Shown: piece after piece, positions 55,627 through 64,000 of the stretch
Layout of the letters: each line of letters begins with the position of its first letter
Position numbering within the stretch: the stretch's first letter is position 1
Assembly (NCBI RefSeq): GCF_000373925.1
Contig: NZ_KB892708.1
Span: forward strand, 62,001-126,000
Direction: 5' to 3'
DNA from: Actinopolymorpha alba DSM 45243
GTDB lineage: Bacteria; Actinomycetota; Actinomycetes; Propionibacteriales; Actinopolymorphaceae
DNA length: 64,000 bases
Notes under the pieces: model-generated
The model's database searches: none
The model's input: only the letters and a program-made list of their open reading frames with translations
Told to the model about the DNA's origin: nothing
Position numbers and translations under genes: made by a program

Positions 55627-58155
55627 GTGGCCGAGGAGACCGTCTCGACCCCGTCGGCGCGCGGAGAGGTCGACCGCACGCAGCGACGCTCTGTGAGCGC
55701 GTCCAAGAATGGCTCCGCGGCTGGCGGAGTCACGAGTGCGGCTGCCACCAGCGCCAACGGCGCCCCCAGCGCCTCCAGCGCCTCCAGCGCCAACGGTGCC
55801 TCGAGTGCCAACGGCGCCGCCAGTGCGCCGGCCACCGGGCCTGAGCACCGCCGGAACCGAGGCGGAAGCGGTCGCCGCGGTCAGGGGCAGGGCGTCGGCG
55901 GCGCGTTCTCTGGATCGTCCCGCCGGATGCGCGAGCGGCTCGCCCGACTCGGTCGGTCGCCCCAGGGCAACCCCGTCCTCGAGCCGTTGTTCCGGATCGT
56001 CCGTACAACCCACCCCAAGGCCGACCTGGCGCTGATCGAGAAGGCTTACCGTACGGCCGAGCGCTGGCATCGCGGGCAGTCCCGCAAGAGCGGTGACCCG
56101 TTCATCACCCACCCGGTCGCCGTCAGCACCATCCTGGCCGAGCTCGGCATGACGCCGCCGACCCTCTGTGCGGCGCTGCTGCATGACACGGTCGAGGACA
56201 CGCCGTACACCCTGGAGGAGCTCCGGGGCGACTTCGGCGACGAGATCGCGATGCTGGTCGACGGCGTCACCAAGCTCGACAAGGTCAAGTACGGCGAAAA
56301 CGCCCAGGCCGAAACCATCCGCAAGATGGTGATCGCGATGGCCAAGGACATCCGCGTCCTGGTCATCAAGCTCGCCGACCGGCTCCACAACATGCGCACC
56401 CTGCGCTATCTCAAGCAGGCGAGCCAGGAGCGGATCGCCCGGGAGACCCTGGAGATCTACGCGTCGCTGGCCCATCGGCTCGGCATGAACACCCTGAAGT
56501 GGGAGATCGAGGACCTCGCGTTCGCGACACTGCATCCCAAGCTGTACGACGAGATCGTGCGTCTCGTGGCCGAGCGCGCGCCGTCGCGCGACGAATACCT
56601 CGCGAAGGTGATCGACCAGGTCCAGACCGACCTGCGGGCCGCCAAGATCAAGGCGACGGTCACCGGGCGGCCGAAGCACTATTATTCGATCTACCAGAAG
56701 ATGATCGTCCGTGGCCGCGAGTTCGGTGACATCTATGACCTGGTGGGCATCCGGGTCCTGACCGACTCGGTCCGCGACTGCTACGCCGCCCTCGGTGTGA
56801 TCCACGCGCGCTGGAACCCCGTTCCGGGGCGCTTCAAGGATTACATCGCCATGCCGAAGTTCAACATGTACCAATCGCTGCACACGTCAGTGATCGGGCC
56901 TGAGGGCAAGCCGGTGGAGATGCAGCTGCGCACCTTCTCCATGCACCGGCGGGCGGAGTACGGCGTCGCGGCGCACTGGAAGTACAAAGAAGACCCCAAC
57001 GCCGGACGCGAGACCGACAGGTCGGGCGGCCCCAATGACATGGCCTGGCTGCGGCAACTCCTCGACTGGCAACGCGAGACCGAGGACCCCGGCGAATTCC
57101 TCGAGTCGCTGCGGTTCGAGATCAATTCCACACAGGTCTACGTCTTCACACCGCGCGGCGACGTCATCGCTCTGCCCCTCGGCTCCACGCCGGTCGACTT
57201 CGCGTACGCCATCCACACCGAGGTCGGTCACCGCTGTATCGGCGCGCGGGTCAACGGCCGGCTGGTGCCGCTCGAGAGCCAGCTGGAGAACGGCGACCTG
57301 GTCGAGGTCTTCACCTCCAAGGCCGAAGGCGCCGCGCCGAGCCGCGACTGGCTGACGTTCGTCAAGAGCCCGCGGGCGCGCAACAAGATCCGGCACTGGT
57401 TCACCAAGGAACGCCGCGAAGAGGCGATCGACCAGGGCAAGGACCTGCTGGCCCGGATGGTGCGCAAGGAGGGCTTGCCTCTCCAACGCATGCTCACCCA
57501 CGAGGCGCTCGCCACGGTCACACGGGAGCTGAAGTACAGCGACGTTTCTTCCCTCTACGCCGCCGTCGGCGAAGGCACCATCACCGCGCAGTCTGTGCTA
57601 CGCCGGCTCATGCAGAGCTTCGGCGCCTCCGAGGAGGAAGCCGAGGACGTCTCCGAGGGTGTCATCCTCTCGACCGAGACGCGGCGCCGCGAGCGGATGC
57701 CTCGCGGCGACTCCGGCGTGGTCGTGAAGGGCGCCTCCGACGTCTGGATCAAGCTGGCCAAGTGCTGTACGCCGGTGCCCGGTGACGAGATCATCGGCTT
57801 CGTCACGCGGGGCGCGGGGGTGTCCGTTCACCGCGGCGACTGTGTCAACATCGATCACCTGACCGCCCAGCCCGACCGCATGCTCGAGGTGGAGTGGGCG
57901 CCGACGGCCCAGAGCCTGTTCCTCGTCCAGATCCAGGTGGAGGCACTCGACCGGGCCCGGTTGCTCAGCGACATCACCCGGGTGTTGTCAGACCAGCACG
58001 TCAACATCCTGTCTGCATCGGTGACGACGACCCGGGATCGCGTGGCGAAGAGCCGCTTCACGTTCGAGATGGGTGACCCCAAGCACCTCGGACACGTGCT
58101 GCGGGCGGTTCGAGGTGTCGATGGTGTCTTCGACGCCTACCGCGTGACCAACTGA
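55627..58155 (+). CDS. relA: Bifunctional (p)ppGpp synthetase/hydrolase
   Basis: 842 residues, Rel type. After a low-complexity Ala/Ser/Asn-rich N-terminus (about 35-75) come the HD hydrolase ([27 protein letters not shown]), the synthetase ([45 protein letters not shown]), TGS ([32 protein letters not shown]), a zinc-finger-like KCCTPVPGD region and an ACT domain ([20 protein letters not shown]). Controls the stringent response. GTG 55627 with GGAGGA six bases upstream. Confidence 0.97.
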   Translation: MAEETVSTPSARGEVDRTQRRSVSASKNGSAAGGVTSAAATSANGAPSASSASSANGASSANGAASAPATGPEHRRNRGGSGRRGQGQGVGGAFSGSSRRMRERLARLGRSPQGNPVLEPLFRIVRTTHPKADLALIEKAYRTAERWHRGQSRKSGDPFITHPVAVSTILAELGMTPPTLCAALLHDTVEDTPYTLEELRGDFGDEIAMLVDGVTKLDKVKYGENAQAETIRKMVIAMAKDIRVLVIKLADRLHNMRTLRYLKQASQERIARETLEIYASLAHRLGMNTLKWEIEDLAFATLHPKLYDEIVRLVAERAPSRDEYLAKVIDQVQTDLRAAKIKATVTGRPKHYYSIYQKMIVRGREFGDIYDLVGIRVLTDSVRDCYAALGVIHARWNPVPGRFKDYIAMPKFNMYQSLHTSVIGPEGKPVEMQLRTFSMHRRAEYGVAAHWKYKEDPNAGRETDRSGGPNDMAWLRQLLDWQRETEDPGEFLESLRFEINSTQVYVFTPRGDVIALPLGSTPVDFAYAIHTEVGHRCIGARVNGRLVPLESQLENGDLVEVFTSKAEGAAPSRDWLTFVKSPRARNKIRHWFTKERREEAIDQGKDLLARMVRKEGLPLQRMLTHEALATVTRELKYSDVSSLYAAVGEGTITAQSVLRRLMQSFGASEEEAEDVSEGVILSTETRRRERMPRGDSGVVVKGASDVWIKLAKCCTPVPGDEIIGFVTRGAGVSVHRGDCVNIDHLTAQPDRMLEVEWAPTAQSLFLVQIQVEALDRARLLSDITRVLSDQHVNILSASVTTTRDRVAKSRFTFEMGDPKHLGHVLRAVRGVDGVFDAYRVTN

Positions 58156-58503
58156 GGGCGGGTTTTGAGCGCTCTTATGCGCGCCGGACTGCTCGCAGGC
58201 TCCCTTGATGGCTCGGCGCGCATAAGAGCGCTCAAAACCCGCGTACCTGTGTGCCGGTCTGCTTGCAGGCTCCCTTGATGTGTCGGCACGCAAAAGGTGC
58301 CGATTCCCGCGGCGGAGAGTTGTTTCACCGACAGGATGGGCATGCGACTAGCTGATCATGAACCGGCTCGAGGGTCGTTCACTATGCGAGATCGGCCACC
58401 GACGCGAGATCTGCGCCGACGTCGCCGCGGAGAAGATCGGCCACCGAGGTCGCCCTGACTGTGGCGGGAGGCCCGTCGCAAGTAAGCCGACGCACCTGGG
58501 CGA
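58156..58503. repeat. Tandem hairpins with a conserved loop after relA
   Basis: Hairpin A: perfect 28-bp arms at 58158-58185 and 58215-58242 (inner ends GCGCGCC/GGCGCGC) with a 29-nt loop. Hairpin B: stem GTGCCG (58251-58256) / CGGCAC (58284-58289) with a 27-nt loop. The loops share CTGCT-Y-GCAGGCTCCCTTGATG although stem sequences differ while keeping pairing. The remaining 58300-58503 holds no convincing gene. Hairpin A may end relA transcription. Confidence 0.85.
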
Positions 58504-59742
58504 TCAGGCGGAGAACTCGTCGAGGGTCTTTTCGACCTCGGCAAGCCAGGCCTGCCGCGCCGCGAGGGCTTCCTGAGCCTTGCGCTCGGCCGACGTGTCG
58601 CCCTTGGCGCGCGCACGCGAGACCTCGCGTTCGAGGTCGGCGATCGAGGCCCGGAGCTGGGACAGCGTGTCGTTGGCGCGGGCCCGGGTCTCGGGATTGG
58701 TCCGCCGCCACTCCTGACCCTCGGCGCTGCGGATCGCCTCCTCCACGCGGCGAAGGCGCGCTTCGACCGCCCGCACCGAATCCCGGGGGACCCGCCCCAC
58801 TTCGTCCCAACGGCGCAGGATGTCGCGGAACGAGTCGCGCGCCGCCCGATGGTCGCGTGCCGGCACCAGCGCCTCGGCCTCCTGGAGGAGCACTTCCTTA
58901 CGCTCCAGGTTGGTTTGGAACTCCGCCTCCTGCTCGGCGAACGTCGCGTTACGGGCGGTGAAGAACCGATCCTGAGCGGCGCGGAAGCGTTTCCACAGCT
59001 GGTCCTCGACGTCCCGGTTGGCTGGCCCGGCGGCCTTCCACCGCTGCATGAGCTCGCGGTATCGCGAGGTCACCCGGCCCCAGTCAGTAGAGTCGGCGAG
59101 CGTCTCAGCCTCGCCGGCGATCTCTTCCTTGACCTGCCGGGAGTCCTCCCGCCGGGCGTTGAGCTCGGCGAAGTGCTGCTTGCGGCGGCGGGTGTAGGCC
59201 GTGCGGGCGCTGGAGAACCGGTGCCAGAGCTCGTCGTCGGTGGCCTTGTCGAGCCGGGGGAGTGCCTTCCACTGGTCGAGCAACTCGCGGAACCGGCCAA
59301 CCCCGTGGCGCCAGTCTGATCCGGTGGACAGAGATTCCGCTTCGTCCGCGATCGCGGCCTTCACGGTCCTGGCCTCGTCAAGCTGGCGTTTGCGTTCGGC
59401 GCGGCGCTGGTTGCGGCGTTCGGCGATGGTCGCCTCGAGCGAGTCGAGGCGGGCCGCGAGGGCCGCCAGATTGCCGACCGCCTGGGCGTTCTCGAGGTTG
59501 CGCCGCTCGCGTCGAAGCGCGTTCTGGGCCTCGTCGGGGGCGAGGATGCCGCTTTCGACCCGGGATGCCAGGAGGTCAACCTCCAGGGCGATCGCGTCGT
59601 ACTTGCGCCGAAAGAACGCCAGCGCGCCTTCTGGATCCCCCACCTGCCAGGACCCGACGGCACGCTCGCCTGACTCGGTGCGGACATAGACGGTCCCGTC
59701 GTCCGCGACCCTGCCCCAGGGTTCTTCTGCCGTTCCGCTCAC
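58504..59742 (-). CDS. DUF349 helical repeat protein
   Basis: 412 residues, almost wholly charged helix. Four DUF349 units are visible: SDWRHGVGRFRELLDQWKAL, TDWGRVTSRYRELMQRWKAAG, a third with RAARDSFRDILRRWDEVGRV, each followed by a Phe/Arg-rich helix. Coiled coil at the C-terminus. GTG 59742 (SGTAEEPWG) is chosen because AGGAG lies six bases upstream; GTG 59766 overlapping the neighbour's stop adds eight residues. Function unknown; the family is common next to relA/cyclophilin in actinobacteria. Confidence 0.85.
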   Translation of the reverse strand: MSGTAEEPWGRVADDGTVYVRTESGERAVGSWQVGDPEGALAFFRRKYDAIALEVDLLASRVESGILAPDEAQNALRRERRNLENAQAVGNLAALAARLDSLEATIAERRNQRRAERKRQLDEARTVKAAIADEAESLSTGSDWRHGVGRFRELLDQWKALPRLDKATDDELWHRFSSARTAYTRRRKQHFAELNARREDSRQVKEEIAGEAETLADSTDWGRVTSRYRELMQRWKAAGPANRDVEDQLWKRFRAAQDRFFTARNATFAEQEAEFQTNLERKEVLLQEAEALVPARDHRAARDSFRDILRRWDEVGRVPRDSVRAVEARLRRVEEAIRSAEGQEWRRTNPETRARANDTLSQLRASIADLEREVSRARAKGDTSAERKAQEALAARQAWLAEVEKTLDEFSA

Positions 59743-59762
59743 TACTCGCTCCTGGTCGGAGA

Positions 59763-60596
59763 TCACTTCGTCGTGACCTTGACATCCTGGATGATGACCG
59801 ATGTGGCCGGACGACCGACCCCCTTGGATCCGGAGTTCGGTGCGAGACCGGCCTTGGCTACGTTCTGTACGACGTCGAGTCCATCACGGACCTTCCCGAA
59901 CACGGTGACGGGATGCTCGAAGGTCGACGAGTCGCCGGAGGTGATGAAGAACCTGCTTCCGGCGTGGTTTTCCGCACCGGCCATCACGAGCCAGCCGGGC
60001 TCGAACGTCTTCTTCCCGTCGTTCTCGTTACCGAAGATGTAGCCAGGCCCGCCGCCGGATGCGGTGACGTCACCGCATCCGAGATACTCCGCCGTCGCGG
60101 GCTTCGTTGACAGGGTGTCGCACGTGGTCTTGTCGAAGGCGTTCTTGTTGGCGAGGAACGTGAACGAATTGACCGCGCAGCCGGCGTTCGCGCCGAAGAG
60201 GTCAGCCGTGATCGTGCCCTGGTTGGTCTTGATCGTGGCGACGGCATCCTTGAGCGGTGCCTTCGCCGGCGGCAGGCCGAAGGACTTCTGGTCCTTGCCC
60301 TCCTGCGCGACGTAGGTGCACTCACCTGCCTTGGTCGGGCGGGGTGCACCGGTCGCGGTGGGGGAGGGAGATGCCGACGGCGTGGCGGTCGGTGTGGCCG
60401 CTGCACTGGCCGGCTTGTCGCCCTTGAAGAGCAGCGAAACAGCGTACCCACCCGCGATCACGGCGAGGACCGCCAGCACGACGCCGGCGATGACGCCGCG
60501 GCGGCGCACACGTTGCCGACGCTCGAGGCGGCGAGCCCGCTGGCGGACCAGCTTCTGCCGGGCGAGTTGGCGCTGGCGCTGCTTCTTCGTGACCAC
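59763..60596 (-). CDS. ppiB: Membrane-anchored cyclophilin-type peptidyl-prolyl isomerase
   Basis: 277 residues. Arg/Gln-rich cytoplasmic start, one TM (GVIAGVVLAVLAVIAGGYAVSLLF), Pro/Thr/Ser linker, then cyclophilin domain: TIKTNQGTITADLFG, CAVNSFTFLANKNAFD, GGGPGYIFGNEN, PGWLVMAGAENHAGSRFFITSGDS, VFGKVRDGLDVVQNVA. Speeds Pro isomerisation in exported proteins, probably outside the membrane. GTG 60596; its stop neighbours the DUF349 gene. Confidence 0.93.
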   Translation of the reverse strand: MVTKKQRQRQLARQKLVRQRARRLERRQRVRRRGVIAGVVLAVLAVIAGGYAVSLLFKGDKPASAAATPTATPSASPSPTATGAPRPTKAGECTYVAQEGKDQKSFGLPPAKAPLKDAVATIKTNQGTITADLFGANAGCAVNSFTFLANKNAFDKTTCDTLSTKPATAEYLGCGDVTASGGGPGYIFGNENDGKKTFEPGWLVMAGAENHAGSRFFITSGDSSTFEHPVTVFGKVRDGLDVVQNVAKAGLAPNSGSKGVGRPATSVIIQDVKVTTK

Positions 60597-60849
60597 CGAA
60601 AGACCGTCTCTCGCTCGGGTATCCGACGACCGGGGAGCCAGTCTAGATGGAGCGTGGCCGAAGCGCGCTGGGGTAATGCCCGGCACAGGCGCCTACCCGC
60701 GGCGGCCCGATGGGCCCTGTGCCCCGCCCGCGAGAGACGGGGTGGCGGCCTGCCGTCGGGCGGTTCGCGGGCGGGCAGGGCACGCCGGTACTCTTCGAAG
60801 CTCCAGAACCGCTCTCCCGACCGTTGTACGTCGCCAGAAGGACTCCTCA
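60597..60849. promoter_or_regulatory. Divergent region between cyclophilin and MBL genes
   Basis: 253 bases between divergent starts. The promoters for both should be here; no confident boxes seen. Confidence 0.35.
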
Positions 60850-61674
60850 GTGTTCGTCGCCGGCTTTCCGACCGGAGTGTTCGCCGCGAACTGCTACATC
60901 GTCGCCGCGGCCCGCGGCGCGGAGTGCGTGGTGATCGATCCGGGCCAGGATGCCGCGCCCGCGGTCGCGGAGGTCGTCAGGGAGCACCGGCTCAAGCCGG
61001 TCGCCGTCGCGCTGACCCACGGACATCTTGACCACATGTGGTCGGTCCTTCCGGTATGCGGGAGTTATGACGCGGTCTGCTGGGTCCATCCAGCGGACCG
61101 GTCGATGCTCGCCGATCCGCTCGCCGGGCTCCCGCGTGAGTGGGCGTCCGCGCTCCTGGGCGCTGGCGCGACGTTCGCCGAACCCGACGACGTACGCCCG
61201 CTCGCCGACGGCATGCGCCTGGAGCTGGCCGGACTCAGCTTCACGGTCGACCACACTCCTGGCCATACCAGCGGGTCGGTGACGTTCCGGACCCCCTCTG
61301 ACCCGGGGTCCGCGTGGGAGCCGCATGGGTTCTCGCGGACGGTGCCGGCGGAGGACGCTCCTGAGCTGATGTTCTCGGGTGATCTCCTCTTCGCGGGTTC
61401 CATCGGGCGCACCGACCTGCCGGGCGGCGACCACAAGACGATCCTGCGGAGCCTCGCCGACAAGGTGCTCCCACTCGATGACCGGATCGTGGTCCTGCCC
61501 GGCCACGGCGACCAGACGACCATCGGCCGGGAACGCCAGACCAATCCCTTCCTTCAAGGCCTCGTGCCCGGCCCTGCCCCTTCGGCGTCGGCTTCGGCGA
61601 CCGCCGGGTCCGCGTCCGACGCGCGGACAGGGGCGCCAGGGGGTCACGCCCCTGGCCCGAACCAGAGCGGGTGA
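60850..61674 (+). CDS. Metallo-beta-lactamase-fold hydrolase (glyoxalase II-like)
   Basis: 274 residues. The zinc motif is [10 protein letters not shown], with further ligands in [25 protein letters not shown] and [10 protein letters not shown], and the substrate-side [14 protein letters not shown] start. Probable thioester or other hydrolase; in this conserved place (between ppi and hisS) a like gene occurs in mycobacteria (Rv2581c). GTG 60850 with AAGGA about eight bases upstream. A Ser/Ala/Gly tail of about 30 residues is extra. Confidence 0.9.
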   Translation: MFVAGFPTGVFAANCYIVAAARGAECVVIDPGQDAAPAVAEVVREHRLKPVAVALTHGHLDHMWSVLPVCGSYDAVCWVHPADRSMLADPLAGLPREWASALLGAGATFAEPDDVRPLADGMRLELAGLSFTVDHTPGHTSGSVTFRTPSDPGSAWEPHGFSRTVPAEDAPELMFSGDLLFAGSIGRTDLPGGDHKTILRSLADKVLPLDDRIVVLPGHGDQTTIGRERQTNPFLQGLVPGPAPSASASATAGSASDARTGAPGGHAPGPNQSG

Positions 61675-61682
61675 GGATTTTC

Positions 61683-62966
61683 ATGAGTTTCCAGGCGCCC
61701 AAGGGCACCTATGACATCGTTCCGCCGGCGTCGTCAGCGTGGCTGGCCGTCCGGGAGGCGCTCGCGCTTCCGCCGCGGCTGTCCGGCTATGACTACGTCG
61801 AGACGCCGATGTTCGAGGACACCGCGTTGTTCGTCCGCGGCGTCGGGGAGTCGACAGACGTCGTCAACAAGGAGATGTACACCTTCGACGACCGCGGAGG
61901 TCGCTCGTTGACGCTGCGGCCCGAGGGCACCGCGGGCGTCCTCCGGGCGGTGGTCGAGCGCGGCCTGCACCGCGGTCAGTTGCCGGTGAAGGTGTGGTAC
62001 GTCGGGCCTAACTTCCGCTACGAGCAGCCGCAGTCCGGTCGTTACCGCCAGCACACCCAGGTAGGGGTCGAGACGATCGGCAGCGATGACCCGGCATTGG
62101 ACGCCGAGGTCATCTGGCTGGCGGTCGAGGCGCACCGCCGGATCGGGCTGACGAAGGTGCGGCTTCTCCTCAACAGCCTCGGCTGCCGGGACTGCCGGCC
62201 GGCCTATCGCGAGTTGCTGCAGGACTTCCTCCGTGGCCTCGACCTGGACGAGGACACCCGCCGCCGGGTCGAGATCAACCCGATGCGCGTTCTGGACGAC
62301 AAGCGGGCGGAGGTGCAGGCCCAGCTGACGAACGCTCCCCTGATCACCGACCACCTGTGCGGCGCCTGCAAGGAGCACCACGACGAGGTACGCGCGTACC
62401 TCTCCGATCTCGGCGTCCACTGGGAAGACAACCCGCGCCTCGTCAGAGGTATGGACTACTACGTGCGTACGACGTTCGAGTTCGTCCACGACGGTCTCGG
62501 TGCCCAGTCGTCCATCGGCGGCGGTGGTCGCTACGACGGGCTGATGGCGACGATCGGTGGCCCCGACCTCGGCGGGGTGGGTTTCGGACTCGGGCTCGAC
62601 CGGACCATCCTCGCCGTCGAGGCGGAAGGGCTGACCGTCGGAGACCGGAGCCGGTGCGACGTCTACGTCGTGCCGCTGGGCGCGGCGGCCAGGCGGCGTA
62701 CCGTCACCTTGCTCCGTGACCTCCGGCAGGCTGGCGTCCGCAGTGACACGGCGTACGGCGGTCAGGGGCTCAAGGGTGCGATGAAGGCGGCCGATCGTTC
62801 GGGGGCGGCGTTCGCGGTGGTGCTTGGTGACCGCGACCTGGAGCAGCAGACTGCGCAGGTCAAGGACCTGCGCAGTGGTGACCAGCAGGCGGTACCCCTC
62901 GACGAGGTTGTCCAGCGGCTCGTCCAGGCGGTGCAGACACAGACAACGAAGGAGAACCCCGGGTGA
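61683..62966 (+). CDS. hisS: Histidine-tRNA ligase
   Basis: 427 residues, class [15 protein letters not shown] at the start, motif 2 region [53 protein letters not shown] and [10 protein letters not shown] as motif 3, then an anticodon-binding domain. ATG 61683 with GTGAGG upstream (the GTG at 61671 would add four residues). Stop overlaps aspS (GTGA). Confidence 0.97.
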   Translation: MSFQAPKGTYDIVPPASSAWLAVREALALPPRLSGYDYVETPMFEDTALFVRGVGESTDVVNKEMYTFDDRGGRSLTLRPEGTAGVLRAVVERGLHRGQLPVKVWYVGPNFRYEQPQSGRYRQHTQVGVETIGSDDPALDAEVIWLAVEAHRRIGLTKVRLLLNSLGCRDCRPAYRELLQDFLRGLDLDEDTRRRVEINPMRVLDDKRAEVQAQLTNAPLITDHLCGACKEHHDEVRAYLSDLGVHWEDNPRLVRGMDYYVRTTFEFVHDGLGAQSSIGGGGRYDGLMATIGGPDLGGVGFGLGLDRTILAVEAEGLTVGDRSRCDVYVVPLGAAARRRTVTLLRDLRQAGVRSDTAYGGQGLKGAMKAADRSGAAFAVVLGDRDLEQQTAQVKDLRSGDQQAVPLDEVVQRLVQAVQTQTTKENPG

Positions 62967-64000
62967 TCCGCACGCACGAAGCCGGCACGCTACGTGCCGA
63001 CCACGTTGGCCAGACCGTGACGTTGACCGGCTGGGTGGCCAGGCGGCGTGATCACGGGGGAGTCGCGTTCATCGATCTTCGCGACGCGTCGGGCGTGGTG
63101 CAGGCGGTGATCCGGCATGAGCAGCTCACCGAGCAGATTGGCGAGGAGTTGGCCTCGGCGGACGAGGCTGGCTCGGCCGCGCACGGGCTCCGGCAGGAGT
63201 ACTGCCTGCGACTCGTCGGCGAGGTGCGCCGCCGCCCGGCCGGCAACGAGAACCCCCACCTTCCGACGGGGGAGATCGAGCTGGTGGCCAGCGAGGTGGA
63301 GGTTCTGAGTGCGGCCGACCCGCTGCCGTTCCCGGTCGAGGAGCACCACCAGGCCTCGGTCAACGAAGAGCTCCGGCTGAGGTACCGCTATCTCGACCTG
63401 CGCCGTCCGGAGATGGCGAACCTGCTGCGGATGCGGTCGAGGGTCACCCACCTGATCCGTGAGGTCATGGGCCAGAACGACTTCGTCGACGTGGAGACGC
63501 CGTACCTCACCCGCTCGACTCCCGAGGGCGCGCGGGACTTCCTCGTGCCGGTCCGTCTGCAGCCAGGTAGTTGGTACGCGCTGCCGCAGTCACCGCAGCT
63601 GTTCAAGCAGCTGCTCATGGTGGCGGGCCTGGAGCGCTATTACCAGATCGCGCGCTGCTTCCGGGACGAGGACTTCCGCGCTGACCGCCAGCCGGAGTTC
63701 ACCCAGCTCGACGTCGAGATGTCGTTCGCCTCACCGGACGACATCATCGCGCTGACCGAGCAGGTGCTGACGCGGGTGTGGAAGGACGTGCTGGGGTACG
63801 AGATCTCGACGCCCATCCCGCGGATGACGTACGCCGAGGCGATGCGGAGGTTCGGTATCGACCGGCCCGACCTGCGGTTCGGCTGTGAGTTGGTCGACTT
63901 CACGGAGTACTTCGCCAACACGCCGTTCCGGATTTTCCGGGCTCCAGAAGGCCACGGTGCCACGAAGGGCGAGGACTTCCACGTGGGCGCGGTCGTCATG
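62963..64000 (+). CDS. aspS: Aspartate-tRNA(Asp/Asn) ligase, N-terminal part
   Basis: 346 codons to the window edge. N-terminal OB-fold ([32 protein letters not shown]), then the class II core: [93 protein letters not shown]. Truncated before motif 3. GTG start overlaps the hisS stop. Confidence 0.97.
   Translation, partial: MIRTHEAGTLRADHVGQTVTLTGWVARRRDHGGVAFIDLRDASGVVQAVIRHEQLTEQIGEELASADEAGSAAHGLRQEYCLRLVGEVRRRPAGNENPHLPTGEIELVASEVEVLSAADPLPFPVEEHHQASVNEELRLRYRYLDLRRPEMANLLRMRSRVTHLIREVMGQNDFVDVETPYLTRSTPEGARDFLVPVRLQPGSWYALPQSPQLFKQLLMVAGLERYYQIARCFRDEDFRADRQPEFTQLDVEMSFASPDDIIALTEQVLTRVWKDVLGYEISTPIPRMTYAEAMRRFGIDRPDLRFGCELVDFTEYFANTPFRIFRAPEGHGATKGEDFHVGAVVM

Noticed and set aside
58158-58290. 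Integron attC-like or CRISPR-like interpretation of the hairpin pair
   Set aside because: Only two units with different stems, no integrase or cas gene, no attC core sites.

Overview
The window is high-GC actinobacterial chromosome. The clearest signs are an SsgB-type sporulation/cell-division regulator, a phosphatidylinositol mannoside cluster (pgsA, acyltransferase, pimA) and the conserved run thrS, HIT protein, pgsA, pimA, pdxS, pdxT, yebC, ruvCAB, yajC-secD-secF, apt, relA, cyclophilin, MBL hydrolase, hisS, aspS, which I know in nearly the same order from Mycobacterium and Streptomyces. A morphologically complex, non-mycobacterial actinomycete fits (inference; genus not determined).

Layout. 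1-4.9 kb: 5' end of a peptide-type solute-binding lipoprotein, a tRNA Gly-Cys-Val cluster, a CapA-like protein, a PabC-like class IV aminotransferase, ssgB, a PGPGW membrane protein and a second tRNA-Val. 4.9-7.07 kb: decayed mobile element beside tRNA-Val(CAC), with an integrase remnant, element-type small genes and a truncated phosphotransferase. 7.07-8.92 kb: ilvD. 9.3-12.3 kb: accessory block with a tyrosine-phosphatase-like protein, a PP2C-like protein that has lost a metal-site Asp, a DUF5946 gene broken by one in-frame TGA, and a DUF222 remnant. 12.4-17.5 kb: ABC ATPase, permease and a large secreted beta-propeller/phosphoesterase in one operon. 17.7-19.8 kb: TetR regulator divergent from a SnoaL-like protein with two palindromic operators between them, then VOC and PPOX proteins. 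19.9-26.4 kb: a membrane NTPase with 36-residue TPR-like repeats, divergent from an operon encoding a short Hsp70, a J-like protein without HPD and a small GrpE. This is the most unusual system in the window.

26.4-64 kb: yaaA, a lipoprotein, then the conserved housekeeping stretch. thrS and its HIT partner are separated from pgsA by about 8.5 kb holding a GH84 hexosaminidase, an AXE1-type esterase, a second HIT protein, two paralogous lipoprotein/membrane proteins and an EF-G2-like GTPase. The pgsA-acyltransferase-pimA-LemA-like genes are joined by 4-bp overlaps. pdxS/pdxT make PLP. ruvCAB lies behind a LexA-type palindrome. SecD carries a long Pro/Ser-rich insertion. relA is followed by an unusual pair of long hairpins that share a loop sequence.

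Intergenic spaces hold many long, near-perfect palindromes (34.35, 38.10, 45.14, 46.80, 46.91 and 58.16 kb). Some probably act as terminators, but several share a core (GAATGATCACGTTT) or a loop, which suggests a dispersed family. No CRISPR array, rRNA or intact IS element was seen.
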